Below the pieces are notes generated by a model. That model searched no databases and was not told the origin of the DNA. It was given only the letters and a program-made list of their open reading frames with translations. The position numbers were made by a program, and so were the translations under genes. 63,823 nt of DNA from Candidatus Polarisedimenticolaceae bacterium (lineage in GTDB: Bacteria > Pseudomonadota > Gammaproteobacteria > Chromatiales > Chromatiaceae), in assembly GCA_021648685.1 (NCBI GenBank), contig JAKISI010000010.1, positions 1 to 63,823 on the forward strand. The letters are read 5' to 3'. This document shows, one piece after another, positions 1 to 8,923 of the stretch (positions are counted from its first letter, which is position 1; every line of letters starts with the position of its first letter).

Positions 1-126
1 CTTACCAATTGTCTGCTCCTGCCGGAAAAATGTGGCAGGAAGGTTATGGCCTCCGGGGCCAAAATGACACCCTGGGTGGGTCAATTTTATTGGCCGTAGG
101 TGGTTCAGTTTAATTGGCCATTAACA
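1..126. mobile_element. Terminal part of an IS21-like element (rest lies outside the window)
   Basis: Two near-identical tandem motifs, each a run like GGTGGGTCAATTTTATTGGCC, lie at about 74-95 and 98-119, followed by TTAACA. Multiple terminal repeats of this kind ending in ..ACA are typical of IS21-family ends. The neighbouring sequence to the right is a transposase tail of another family, so this element probably inserted into it. No transposase ORF of the IS21 element itself is inside the window, so the family is inferred from the ends only. Confidence 0.45.
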
Positions 127-260
127 GCTATGAAGCGCAGCAGGATATACTGGAATATATTTCCATGTTTTACAACGGTTGGCGATTGCATTCATATTTG
201 GACTACATGTGTCCGAATGATTTTGAGAAACAGTTGATAGAATGGAAAAAAGTAGCTTAA
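114..260 (+). pseudogene. IS3-family transposase (OrfB) C-terminal fragment
   Basis: The open frame runs from a stop at 111-113 to TAA at 258-260 and encodes about 45 residues of IS3 OrfB type. It contains FYNGWRLHSYLDYMCPNDFE, the usual 'FYN.R.HS.L.Y..P..FE' tail of DDE integrases. The DDE catalytic region is missing because an IS21-like end abuts the fragment at about 126. The sequence after the stop (CTGGGTGTAACAAAACCCTTG) looks like an IS3-family right end. It is a non-functional relic. Confidence 0.7.
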
Positions 261-306
261 CTGGGTGTAACAAAACCCTTGACCAGGTCAGCAAATATCT
301 AGCCAG

Positions 307-419
307 GCAGGGTGCATTCTATGCACCATGCATGGTTACGGTGTTACGCCCATGTATGGTTAAACCTCAAATGGTTTGGTAATTGATACATTGCAATGGT
401 GCGTAAAACGCACCCTACG
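307..419. repeat. REP-like palindromic module, copy 1
   Basis: The module opens with AGGGTGCATTCTATGCACC and closes with the near-inverse GGTGCGTAAAACGCACCCT, so the unit can fold into a long hairpin. It is repeated almost exactly at 512-630. A RAYT gene follows at 749, and such palindromes are the usual substrates of RAYT proteins. Confidence 0.75.
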
Positions 420-420
420 T

Positions 421-462
421 TGGGGTAATGGATATGCCGAATTATCGGCGGGTTGATGTGGA
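421..462 (+). repeat. Duplicated 5' end of the downstream RAYT gene
   Basis: The stretch GGATATGCCGAATTATCGGC and its flanks match the start of the RAYT gene at about 745-785, including its ATG and first six codons, then diverge. It is a truncated copy of the junction between repeat and transposase, consistent with duplication of the module. Confidence 0.7.
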
Positions 463-511
463 GAGTTTTGGGATGTTGATATTGGTGTTGGAGCTGGGCT
501 TGTAGGCTTAA

Positions 512-630
512 AGCCAGGTAGGGTGCATTCTATGCACCATGCATGGTTACGGTGCCGTACCCATGTATGGTTAAACCGTAAATGGTTTGGCAACCGATAC
601 ATTGCAATGGTGCGTAAAATGCACCCTACG
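512..630. repeat. REP-like palindromic module, copy 2
   Basis: This is a near-identical second copy of the 307-419 module, with the same inverted GTAGGGTGCATTC / GTGCGTAAAATGCACCCTAC ends and the same interior ATGCATGGTTACGG and ATGTATGGTTAAACC segments. A third half-site, GGTGCATAAAATGCACCCTAC, lies at about 712-733 just before the RAYT start. Confidence 0.75.
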
Positions 631-748
631 AAAAAATGATAATGGTGTCGCATTGATGTTTTGGTTTCACACAATGGGTTGTGGTGGTTGTGTTATCTGC
701 TACCGTGCAAATGGTGCATAAAATGCACCCTACGCTGGGATAACGGAT

Positions 749-1297
749 ATGCCGAATTATCGGCGGGCTAATGTGGGTGGTGGCACTTATTTTTTTACGG
801 TGGTTACCTACCGGCGACAACGGTTTTTGTGCGATGACGATGTGCGTGCTGCACTACGGGATGGAATCAATAAAACACGGCAACAACTTCCGTTTGAAAT
901 TGATGCCTGGGTACTACTGCCGGATCATTTGCATTGTATTTGGCGACTGCCTGATGGCGATGCCGATTTTGGAAAACGGTGGGCGATGATTAAACGCTTT
1001 GTCACCAAACGTTGTGGGACTCGTTTGAAACGGGATGAATGGATGAATAAATCCAAAACACAACGGAATGAATCAGCAATATGGCAACGGCGGTTTTGGG
1101 AACATTTGATACAGGATGAAAATGACTTAAATGAACACCGAAATTATCTTCACCATAACCCGGTAAAACATAGACACGTTAATCGTATTGTTGATTGGCC
1201 ATATTCCACATTTCATCAATATGTAAAAGATGGCATTTATCCAATCAATTGGTGTGGTGGTACGGATGTCGATAGGCGTGAGACATTTGATATATGA
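749..1297 (+). CDS. REP-associated tyrosine transposase (RAYT, IS200/IS605-like Y1)
   Basis: This 182-residue protein belongs to the TnpA-REP/RAYT group. The N-terminus (MPNYRR, then GGTYFFTVVTYRR) is diagnostic. The metal-binding HUH-type motif is DHLHCIW, and the probable catalytic tyrosine is in NYLHHNPVKH near the C-terminus. RAYTs cut and rejoin single-stranded REP palindromes, are usually single copy, and do not behave as ordinary IS elements. Cognate palindromes lie upstream (307-419, 512-630, about 712-733) and downstream (1306-1322). The frame is intact with no missing motif, so the protein may be active. Confidence 0.9.
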   Translation: MPNYRRANVGGGTYFFTVVTYRRQRFLCDDDVRAALRDGINKTRQQLPFEIDAWVLLPDHLHCIWRLPDGDADFGKRWAMIKRFVTKRCGTRLKRDEWMNKSKTQRNESAIWQRRFWEHLIQDENDLNEHRNYLHHNPVKHRHVNRIVDWPYSTFHQYVKDGIYPINWCGGTDVDRRETFDI

Positions 1298-1305
1298 AAT
1301 CTGCA

Positions 1306-1322
1306 GGTGCATTCCATGCACC
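1306..1322. repeat. Short GGTGCATTCCATGCACC palindrome downstream of RAYT
   Basis: This palindrome matches the ends of the REP modules at 307-630 and lies 8 bases after the RAYT stop, so the transposase gene is bracketed by cognate sites. Confidence 0.65.
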
Positions 1323-1363
1323 AAACATAATAGCTGAGAATTGGCTGCACTTAAGGAACGAAA

Positions 1364-1744
1364 ATGATAATGATCAGAAGATTGCGCACAGCAAGAGCAG
1401 TTAAATTAATTGTGACTATTCTAACCATGTTTTTTGCAATGGTGACAATAACCTCAGCTGCGCCATTTATTTTGCAAGATACACAGACTGTAGAACCACA
1501 AAAGAAACCGGTGATAAATGGAGTGGCGCCACAATTTATAAGTATGGAAAACATTGTTTTAAACAGAGGTCAAAAGCCTCTATTTTCTGGTAAGAGTTTG
1601 GGTATGCCCCTTAAACCGGTTGGGGCACAAACAAGCAAAGTAGATTCAATGCAAGATATTCTGGCAAGAAATGCCAGCAAAAAAAAGCCAATGCCACATT
1701 TCAAAAGGCTAGAGGTAGAAAAAGCAAAAATTAGATCACAGTAA
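1364..1744 (+). CDS. Hypothetical small exported protein
   Basis: The protein has 126 residues and no family I recognise. A basic N-terminus (RRLRTARAVK) is followed by a hydrophobic segment (IVTILTMFFAMVTITSAA), giving a signal peptide with a likely cleavage after SAA, about residue 32. The mature part is polar, rich in Lys, Gln and Pro, and lacks cysteine, so it is neither a cytochrome nor a lipoprotein. The start ATG is preceded by AAGGAACGAAA. The gene lies about 80 bases upstream of the giant heme protein in the same direction, separated by a hairpin at 1754-1779. A shared role is only suggested by position. Confidence 0.6.
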   Translation: MIMIRRLRTARAVKLIVTILTMFFAMVTITSAAPFILQDTQTVEPQKKPVINGVAPQFISMENIVLNRGQKPLFSGKSLGMPLKPVGAQTSKVDSMQDILARNASKKKPMPHFKRLEVEKAKIRSQ

Positions 1745-1753
1745 AAAACGGAT

Positions 1754-1779
1754 CAGAGTAAAGAAGACAATTTACTCTG
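1754..1779. terminator. Hairpin between the small exported gene and the giant heme protein gene
   Basis: Perfect 9-base arms CAGAGTAAA / TTTACTCTG enclose an 8-base loop ten bases after the stop of the upstream gene. There is no clear T-run, so it may be an mRNA-stabilising or processing hairpin rather than a strong terminator. Confidence 0.4.
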
Positions 1780-1825
1780 GCTCCATTATTCTTGGATAAA
1801 TAAAAACAACCTAGCATAGGAAGAG

Positions 1826-4800
1826 ATGCTCAGAGAGCGTGCTCGCACTATGCAGGGAGAGTGTAAGTTGAAACTAAGTAACCCGTCTGCGTTTGCGAAG
1901 AAGATAACTGACCTATCAGTGCATAGTGTTGCCGAGTGGTTATCTATTATACTTTTGGTTATTGCCAGTATTTACGGTGGGCTTGCGCAGGCAGACATAG
2001 ATACGTCACGCACCAAGGCTGTAGCCTGGCTGTTGCAGAACCAACGTGGTGATGGCAGTTGGAATGCAGAGAGTGTGGCTCGCATCCAGGCAACAAATAC
2101 TGCACTCCATGCATTAGATAATGCAGGAATAGGCGGTTTTCCTCTTGCCAGAGGATTATCCTGGATCTCTAATGCAGAAGCAGAGAGTGTTGATTCGCTG
2201 GCGCATCAGGCCATGGCGCTTAACTTGGCGGGTATTGATGCGCAAGTTCAACGAGACAAACTCATCAGCTGGCGTAATGTTTTTAATTCATGGGGCGCTT
2301 ATGATCACTATAATACCAGCTTTCCAGATGCTGCTTTAGCAAGCAGTGTTTTACGCAGTGATCCTGCAACCTACCAGGCACAAAAAAGCAAACTGCTGTA
2401 TGGTTTATGCCAGATTCTGGTATCCCAGAAAACGGGTGATCCTACAGTTAATGGTAGTTGGAGTTATATTTCTCCGCTTAATCCTGAACTGCTTACTTCG
2501 GGGAACAGTTTTATACTTCCCACTGTTTATAACATTCTTGAAATTGCCGCTTTCAAAGAACTCGGCTATAACACGCGCTACTGTAGTGGGACGACCTATA
2601 CTTTTGATACAGTGTTAAATAGTGCTGTTGACTGGTTAATTAATCAAAGAAAACATGTTGATAATGGCTTTGGAGATGGGAATCAGAGCCGCGCTTTTGA
2701 TACAGCACTTGCATATCTTGCTATTCAAGCTGTGAGGCCAGCCGACCCTTCTTTGTCAGCTGCTCAAAATTACCTTTTAAGCACCCAAGGTACGGGTGGC
2801 GATTGGCAAGGTGATGTCTTAGCGACTGCAATGGTATTGCGTACTTTCCCCCAAGCATCACCTGTAGATGGTGACTTGGATGGCATATCTGATATTGTTG
2901 AATTGGTATTGGGTACAAACCCTGCTGTTCGTGATGGCCGAACGTTGGGTGGAGGGAACGGAAACGGTACATTTGGAATTAATAAAGCCTATGTTTTTCA
3001 TACTATTGCAAATACAGCATTCAGTGGGATTTTATCAGTTACAGGCGGACAGGAACCATACACTTGGGCGCTTGTTGGTAATTTGCCAGATGGATTAGCC
3101 ATAAATACTGGAACCGGTGAGATCAGTGGCACTCCCATCTCTTTTGGGTCATATAATTTCACCTATTACGTTACCGACTCTACTGGAAATAGCATAAACG
3201 CTGTGGGCCAAATCGTTGTTGATACTGAGCCGGTATTAAATAGCACAATAGCTCAGACTAGTGATGAGGGTGTGTCTATTTCATTACCTCAATCAGCCTC
3301 TGATGCTGATGGAGATGCGCTAACATTTAGCGCTTCAGGGTTGCCTACAGGGTTGTCTATTCACCCTGTAACGGGGTTGATTACAGGTTTTCTGAATTAT
3401 GATGCAGTTGGAATTTACAACACTGTTGTGACAATAACAGATGGCAAACAAGATGTTTCTTCCAGTTTTTCATGGACAGTTAATGATGTGGATCGAGTCC
3501 CTGTAATTACTAACCCACTTGTTAATCAAACCAACCAAGAAGGGAGCACGGTTAATATACAGGTCAATGCATATGACCCAGATGGAGGGACTATTACTTT
3601 TGATGCCACTGGTCTTCCTTTGGGTTTAGCAATTTCACCGGGCGGTCTTATTAGTGGAACACTAAGTTTTGATGCACTAAGAACATATAATGTCACCATT
3701 ATTGCTAATGATGGAAACCATTCATCAAATAACAACTTTATCTGGACAATAGGTAATGTTAATCGTGCACCTGAGATGGATGCAATTGGTGTCTATTCAG
3801 TTACAGAGGGTGAGTCTCTGGCGATTAATTTAGCTGCAAATGACCCCGATGGAGAAGCTATAAGTTTTGCAGTTGAATTTGCTATTGAACCACCCCCAGG
3901 AATGGTCACATTAACAGATAATGGAAACGGGACAGGCAGGCTTGATATTAACCCAGGCTTTTCGGATGCATATACTTATGGGATAGATGTTAAGGCTATT
4001 GATAATAATCCAGTTTCTCCAATGCAAGTTATAAGAGACTTGGTTATTAATATCATGCCAGATGTAACTGAAGTAGTGCGTCTGCAAACTCCTTGGGGTG
4101 CTATTGATATAGAGCTGTATGGCAATGTTGCACCGCTGGCAGTTAGCAACTTTCTGAATTATATAAATGATGGAGACTACACAAGCTCAATAATTCACCA
4201 CGTTAATCCTGGAGCTTATATTGCAGGAGGCGTGATTAAATTTGATAACGGTCTTCTTGTTAATGTGCCGCAAGATGCACCGATAGCTAATGAATTCAAG
4301 CTGTCTAACAGACCGCATACGGTTGCGATGACTCACCCGGCTAATGATATAAATGGTGCAACCAGTGAGTGGGTTATAAATCTTGCGGACAATTCATCTG
4401 CATTTGATCCGCAGAAATATACGGTGTTTGGGCGTGTTATTGGTGGCATGGAGTTTGCGAGTGCAATTAGCAACTTAAGAACCGAAAAAACATTTGGCCC
4501 TGTTTTTGATGTGCCTCTGGTAGATGTCGGTACCAGTTCATATTTAGTTCCAATTACTCAGGCCATTAAGAAGAGTTTTACGGTTAGGTCACAAATATAC
4601 AAGTCTATTACCAATGCGCCATTTAATGTGGCATTGCCGAAACCAATTGGTGGTGTAGAACCCTATGATTATGTAATTACGCAAGGGAGCTTGCCTGACG
4701 GACTTATTCTTAATCCATCAACTGGTGAAATTACAGGGATACCAACTAATTCTGGTGTCTATGTATTTACCTATACAGTAACCGACAGCCTGAGTGATAC

Positions 4801-7800
4801 TGAAAGCGCTCCTGTGCAAATTCAAGCCAATGCGTTGCCAATTTTTATAAACCCTGGCTCCCAAAATAATGAGGAAGGAGAACGAGTAGAATGGCAGATT
4901 AATGCCAGTGGTGCTGAGTCAGGTGAGACGTTTACCTATGCTGCTTGGGATTTGCCACCAGGACTAACGATTGATGCACAAACAGGCCTGATTTCTGGAA
5001 CCATTGGAGCAGCTACTGCAGGTGTGTATGTTGCCAAGGTTGCTGTATTTGATGGCACCTGGGGTAATTTGCAAACCTTTACCTGGACAGTGCAGTCTGC
5101 AAACGGCTTGGTAGTTGATTCAATTCGTGATTATACGATTGCTGAAGGCCAAGACGTATTGAACGTCCCGATTAATGCAAGTGGTGTTGCTGCTGATTTG
5201 TGTATTTTACCCACGGCTATGCCACCTTTCGCAACACTGATCGATAATGGAAATGGTACTGGCACTATACAGCTTGCACCAGGATACCAAGATGCGGGCA
5301 GCTATGCAGTTACAATTACTCTAGGTGACAAAGCATCGCTGTGCGATGCGGTTGCTTCGCCTTTATTTCCCCCCCGTGTATTGAATTTCAATATTGAAGT
5401 AACTGATGTAAATCAGTTGCCAGTTATAACCAAACCAGATCCCCAAGCCAGTGTGACGGGTGAATCTCCAACTCTACAGATTGGTGCGGTTGATCCAGAA
5501 AGTGCCCAGCTTCTATATGACGCTATTAACCTGCCTCTTGGGTTAAGTATTAATCTATACAGCGGCCTGATTAGTGGAACTATAAGCTACGAAGCATCGG
5601 GGGATTATAGTGTTTTAATAGGTGTTCTGGACACAGCTACAGCAAAGATTGCGACTACCACTTTTATATGGGCAGTAACAGGCGATAACCTGCCACCAAC
5701 GGCAAATGCTGATGATGCAAGCCTTAATGAGGATACAGATCTAATCATTAATGTTCTGGAGAATGATGTTGATGCCAATGGTGATGCTCTATCACTGAGT
5801 GGAATTACGCTGATTGCAGTTCACGGGACTCTGGATATAAATCCGGATAATACGATTACATATACACCTGATGCCGATTTTAATGGCAGTGATACGTTTG
5901 TTTATACAGTAGCTGATGAATCTGGCTTACAAGATAGTGCAACTGTCACCATTACTGTTAATGCAGTTAATGATCCGCCAGTTGTTACTAATCCTGGGGA
6001 ACAAATTAATGCTGAAAATGCGAATATTAATTTGCCCATTGTTGTGAATGATATTGATAGTGCTACTTTTAGTTACCTTACTACTGATCTTCCTTCAGGT
6101 TTATCAATCAATCCAGTAACTGGTGTAATCACAGGTATTCTTGGGTATGAGACTGCAGGCGTTCACTCTTCAACGGTTACAGTACATGATGGTATTGATA
6201 ACACGGATATATCTGTTGTTTGGACGGTTAGCAATACCAATCGTGTGCCGAATGTAAGCAATCCAGGTAACCAATTGAATGCTGAGGGAGATGTAGTAAT
6301 TTCACTGCAAATTATTGCAAGTGATTCGGATGGTGGGGACACCCTTGGCTACAGCGCTGCTGGCCTACCCACCGGCCTGATCATCAATCCCATCACCGGT
6401 AAGATCAGTGGCACCCTCGGCTATGCTTCTGCGGGTATGCATAATGTCACTGTTACTGTAAGCGATGGCAGCGCCAGTATTGATATCGCCTTGAGTTGGA
6501 CAGTGAGTGACACCAATCAACTTCCCGCTGCAGATGCTGATACAGTGGCTGTGAATGAAAATGATGGGGTAGCAGACATCACCGCCACTTTGCTAGCTGG
6601 AGATATTGATCCAGATAGTGGTGACAGTCTAAGTATCAGTACTATTGATACTATTGGCACCTTGGGCAGTGCCACCCTAAACATGGGTGTGGTGAGCTAT
6701 GACCCAAATAGTCAGTTTGAGTATTTGGCTGACGGAGCAACTGCAACAGATAGCTTTAGCTACACTGTAACTGACAACAATGGTGGTTTAGACAGTGCAA
6801 TCGTTACAATCCTGGTAACAGGAGTAAATGATATTCCAACTGCAGTAGATGATGTTGATACAACTCTAGAAGATACCTCTGTTACTGTTACTGTGTTAGG
6901 TAATGATAGTGATATTGATGGTGACACGCTCAGTATCAGCGGTGTTAGCCAAGGAGCTAATGGCAGTGTGACCACAGATGGTACAATAGTGACTTACACG
7001 CCTAATGTTGATCACATAGGTCTAGACCACTTCACGTATACGGTATCTGATGGCAATTTAGGTAGTGCAACAGCAACCGTTACAGTAACCACCAAGGATG
7101 CAAGTGCCACCCTGTATGATATTGTTTATGACCCGGCAATATCAGCAAAGGGCGTTGTTCCCTCTGTGCCCGTCACTCAAAACATAGGTATCCCTGATAC
7201 CGCCTTCGACCTCACCTCAAACGAAAGCTGCTGGCAATGTCATGCATCACAGGTCATACAGGCAGGGCTGACGCAACCGTTTGAAGTGCCGGATCAAACT
7301 GTTTTTCTTGCCAATCGCCATCACCAGTTTATTGGCACCTCCATTGCCGGTGGCTCAGAGCTGCCCCCGTATCTTGATGCTGACAATGATGGCATTAATG
7401 ATGAAAACTACAGCTGTCTCAGCTGCCATGCACAAACCGAAGACGTTAATGGTGACCTTGTACTCACACAGGATTACCAGGACTGCCTGTTTTGCCATGT
7501 AGCAGATGGTGCCGTAATAACAGTGCATCACGACACACCCAAAGCCAGAGAGGCACTGTGTGCTGAATGCCATGGCAGCCTGGTTCGTAACCTCGATGAA
7601 GGCCTGCCGCCGCCTGCTGATATGCCTGGCATTATCACACCAAGAGGAAGTAACAAACTGAATGCAGATACCAGCACAATAAATTCAGCTGGAACGCATC
7701 CAGGTAACTGTGACTTCTGCCATAACACCCAGGATGGGCAGTCAGCTGGTACATTGATGCCGTCCATTCTAGGTGAAATTACCGTCTTCCCAAATCTGAA

Positions 7801-8695
7801 CAACCACCACAGCACGGGGGTCCATGAAATTGAGGGATCCAGCAAAGGCTCGCCTTGCCAGTGGTGTCATATCGTAGAGTGGCCAGCCTGGTACGAAGGC
7901 GACCCAGCCGCAGATAAAGCCCCCTGGCAGATGCGTGCTTGCCAGCGGTGCCATGATGCCTCCTCACTGCATGCTATTGAGGTAGACATTGCAGGTGATG
8001 GCATTGTCCCTGGTGCAGAGGCATACAACAGTGGACACATCGGCAATCAGGATAACTGCTGGGGTTGTCATGGCAATGACAGCGACATGATTCCTGTCTA
8101 CACAGGTGGCATGCCGGTGGTTACAGCAACGACGCCACAGCTGGATGGCATTAGTGCTGTTACCTGGAAATGGGGGACAGAGTTTGTTCTGGATCTAAAA
8201 GGCAATGGTTTCATCAACCAGGGTGAAGCGTATGATCCTTTAACCGGCAATACGACACAAACCACCTTTATGCCAAAGGTGCAGCTGACAGATGACGATG
8301 GCAATACCACGATGTTGGATCCACTGACCCCTGCTGCGGATTTTATAAGTGTGGCCATTCCATGGCTGATCGATGGTAATTATCAGGTTCAGGTCAAAAA
8401 GGGCGACAGGCTCAGTAACCCTATTGCAGCGACCATCACGCCAGGCATGATTTTTGCCCATGCGCTATGCCTGGAAAAGTACAGGATCATCTTTCTTCGA
8501 GGCACGAACTTTGGCATGCACCTGCGTGGTTCAAATACTGGAACGCGCATCACCACTGGCGATGGTGTTGATGCAAACGTTGTTTATTTCTGGAAAGATC
8601 ACATGATCGCAGCTGTATTCTATGGCGGATGCCCTAGTGAGGTTGTGGTAACCAATGTATTTGATTCAGTAACATTAACCCCAGTGGTTTGGTAG
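1826..8695 (+). CDS. Giant secreted protein: alpha-toroid + Ig-like repeats + degenerate cyclophilin + octaheme cytochrome c
   Basis: The frame encodes 2289 residues. A hydrophobic segment at about 38-55 ending GGLAQA is a signal peptide. An alternative TTG start at 1868, behind GGGAGAG, would give a more usual leader. Residues about 58-345 resemble prenyltransferase/squalene-cyclase toroid repeats (AVAWLLQNQRGDGSW, AVDWLINQRK). A Ca-binding-like DGDLDGISD follows at about 345. Roughly 13 Ig/cadherin-like (He-PIG, VCBS) domains come next. They are interrupted at about 750-895 by a cyclophilin domain (VVRLQTPWGAIDIELYG, ATSEWVINLADN) whose usual FHRV..Q site reads IHHV..A, so it is probably inactive. 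Eight CXXCH motifs lie at residues 1802-2082 (CWQCH, CLSCH, CLFCH, CAECH, CDFCH, CQWCH, CQRCH, CWGCH), followed by an IPT/TIG-like C-terminus. Heme c implies periplasmic or outer-surface electron transfer. The partner and substrate are unknown. Confidence 0.85.
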   Translation: MLRERARTMQGECKLKLSNPSAFAKKITDLSVHSVAEWLSIILLVIASIYGGLAQADIDTSRTKAVAWLLQNQRGDGSWNAESVARIQATNTALHALDNAGIGGFPLARGLSWISNAEAESVDSLAHQAMALNLAGIDAQVQRDKLISWRNVFNSWGAYDHYNTSFPDAALASSVLRSDPATYQAQKSKLLYGLCQILVSQKTGDPTVNGSWSYISPLNPELLTSGNSFILPTVYNILEIAAFKELGYNTRYCSGTTYTFDTVLNSAVDWLINQRKHVDNGFGDGNQSRAFDTALAYLAIQAVRPADPSLSAAQNYLLSTQGTGGDWQGDVLATAMVLRTFPQASPVDGDLDGISDIVELVLGTNPAVRDGRTLGGGNGNGTFGINKAYVFHTIANTAFSGILSVTGGQEPYTWALVGNLPDGLAINTGTGEISGTPISFGSYNFTYYVTDSTGNSINAVGQIVVDTEPVLNSTIAQTSDEGVSISLPQSASDADGDALTFSASGLPTGLSIHPVTGLITGFLNYDAVGIYNTVVTITDGKQDVSSSFSWTVNDVDRVPVITNPLVNQTNQEGSTVNIQVNAYDPDGGTITFDATGLPLGLAISPGGLISGTLSFDALRTYNVTIIANDGNHSSNNNFIWTIGNVNRAPEMDAIGVYSVTEGESLAINLAANDPDGEAISFAVEFAIEPPPGMVTLTDNGNGTGRLDINPGFSDAYTYGIDVKAIDNNPVSPMQVIRDLVINIMPDVTEVVRLQTPWGAIDIELYGNVAPLAVSNFLNYINDGDYTSSIIHHVNPGAYIAGGVIKFDNGLLVNVPQDAPIANEFKLSNRPHTVAMTHPANDINGATSEWVINLADNSSAFDPQKYTVFGRVIGGMEFASAISNLRTEKTFGPVFDVPLVDVGTSSYLVPITQAIKKSFTVRSQIYKSITNAPFNVALPKPIGGVEPYDYVITQGSLPDGLILNPSTGEITGIPTNSGVYVFTYTVTDSLSDTESAPVQIQANALPIFINPGSQNNEEGERVEWQINASGAESGETFTYAAWDLPPGLTIDAQTGLISGTIGAATAGVYVAKVAVFDGTWGNLQTFTWTVQSANGLVVDSIRDYTIAEGQDVLNVPINASGVAADLCILPTAMPPFATLIDNGNGTGTIQLAPGYQDAGSYAVTITLGDKASLCDAVASPLFPPRVLNFNIEVTDVNQLPVITKPDPQASVTGESPTLQIGAVDPESAQLLYDAINLPLGLSINLYSGLISGTISYEASGDYSVLIGVLDTATAKIATTTFIWAVTGDNLPPTANADDASLNEDTDLIINVLENDVDANGDALSLSGITLIAVHGTLDINPDNTITYTPDADFNGSDTFVYTVADESGLQDSATVTITVNAVNDPPVVTNPGEQINAENANINLPIVVNDIDSATFSYLTTDLPSGLSINPVTGVITGILGYETAGVHSSTVTVHDGIDNTDISVVWTVSNTNRVPNVSNPGNQLNAEGDVVISLQIIASDSDGGDTLGYSAAGLPTGLIINPITGKISGTLGYASAGMHNVTVTVSDGSASIDIALSWTVSDTNQLPAADADTVAVNENDGVADITATLLAGDIDPDSGDSLSISTIDTIGTLGSATLNMGVVSYDPNSQFEYLADGATATDSFSYTVTDNNGGLDSAIVTILVTGVNDIPTAVDDVDTTLEDTSVTVTVLGNDSDIDGDTLSISGVSQGANGSVTTDGTIVTYTPNVDHIGLDHFTYTVSDGNLGSATATVTVTTKDASATLYDIVYDPAISAKGVVPSVPVTQNIGIPDTAFDLTSNESCWQCHASQVIQAGLTQPFEVPDQTVFLANRHHQFIGTSIAGGSELPPYLDADNDGINDENYSCLSCHAQTEDVNGDLVLTQDYQDCLFCHVADGAVITVHHDTPKAREALCAECHGSLVRNLDEGLPPPADMPGIITPRGSNKLNADTSTINSAGTHPGNCDFCHNTQDGQSAGTLMPSILGEITVFPNLNNHHSTGVHEIEGSSKGSPCQWCHIVEWPAWYEGDPAADKAPWQMRACQRCHDASSLHAIEVDIAGDGIVPGAEAYNSGHIGNQDNCWGCHGNDSDMIPVYTGGMPVVTATTPQLDGISAVTWKWGTEFVLDLKGNGFINQGEAYDPLTGNTTQTTFMPKVQLTDDDGNTTMLDPLTPAADFISVAIPWLIDGNYQVQVKKGDRLSNPIAATITPGMIFAHALCLEKYRIIFLRGTNFGMHLRGSNTGTRITTGDGVDANVVYFWKDHMIAAVFYGGCPSEVVVTNVFDSVTLTPVVW

Positions 8696-8762
8696 TTTCT
8701 GAAAAATTAAAATGTAGTAGATAGCAGCATAGAAAGGAGGGTGATCCTGAAAAGAGCTGCTG

Positions 8763-8852
8763 AACCTAGAAAAATCAGTTGGGCCTGTTGTGGACGCCTA
8801 ATGCACTTAATCTTAGTCGCCCTCGCTACGGCTTGACTGATTTTTCCAGGTT
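8763..8852. repeat. 90-bp inverted-repeat element
   Basis: Seventeen-base arms (AACCTAGAAAAATCAGT and its inverse at 8836-8852) match with one mismatch around a 56-base centre. The element lies between the giant heme gene and the hemE terminator. It could be a small MITE-like element or a long hairpin at the 3' end of the heme gene mRNA. Confidence 0.5.
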
Positions 8853-8874
8853 GAAACTGACCGCTTGTCAGGAT

Positions 8875-8906
8875 AAAAAAGGCAGCCATTGCAGGCTGCC
8901 TTTTTT
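8875..8906. terminator. Bidirectional Rho-independent terminator
   Basis: The perfect inverted repeat AAAAAAGGCAGCC / GGCTGCCTTTTTT with loop ATTGCA has an A-run on one side and a T-run on the other. It lies 18 bases past the hemE stop on the minus strand and about 180 bases past the heme-protein gene on the plus strand, so it can serve both convergent units. Confidence 0.9.
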
Positions 8907-8923
8907 ATCGGGTTGGGCGCTGA

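Noticed and set aside
360-820. Minus-strand frames over the REP modules
   Set aside because: They arise from the palindromic repeats and have no start signals or similarity to proteins.
3200-7100. Repeated segments that might suggest a CRISPR or minisatellite array
   Set aside because: The repetition is at protein level (Ig-like domains of about 90 residues) and diverges at DNA level, with no regular spacers.
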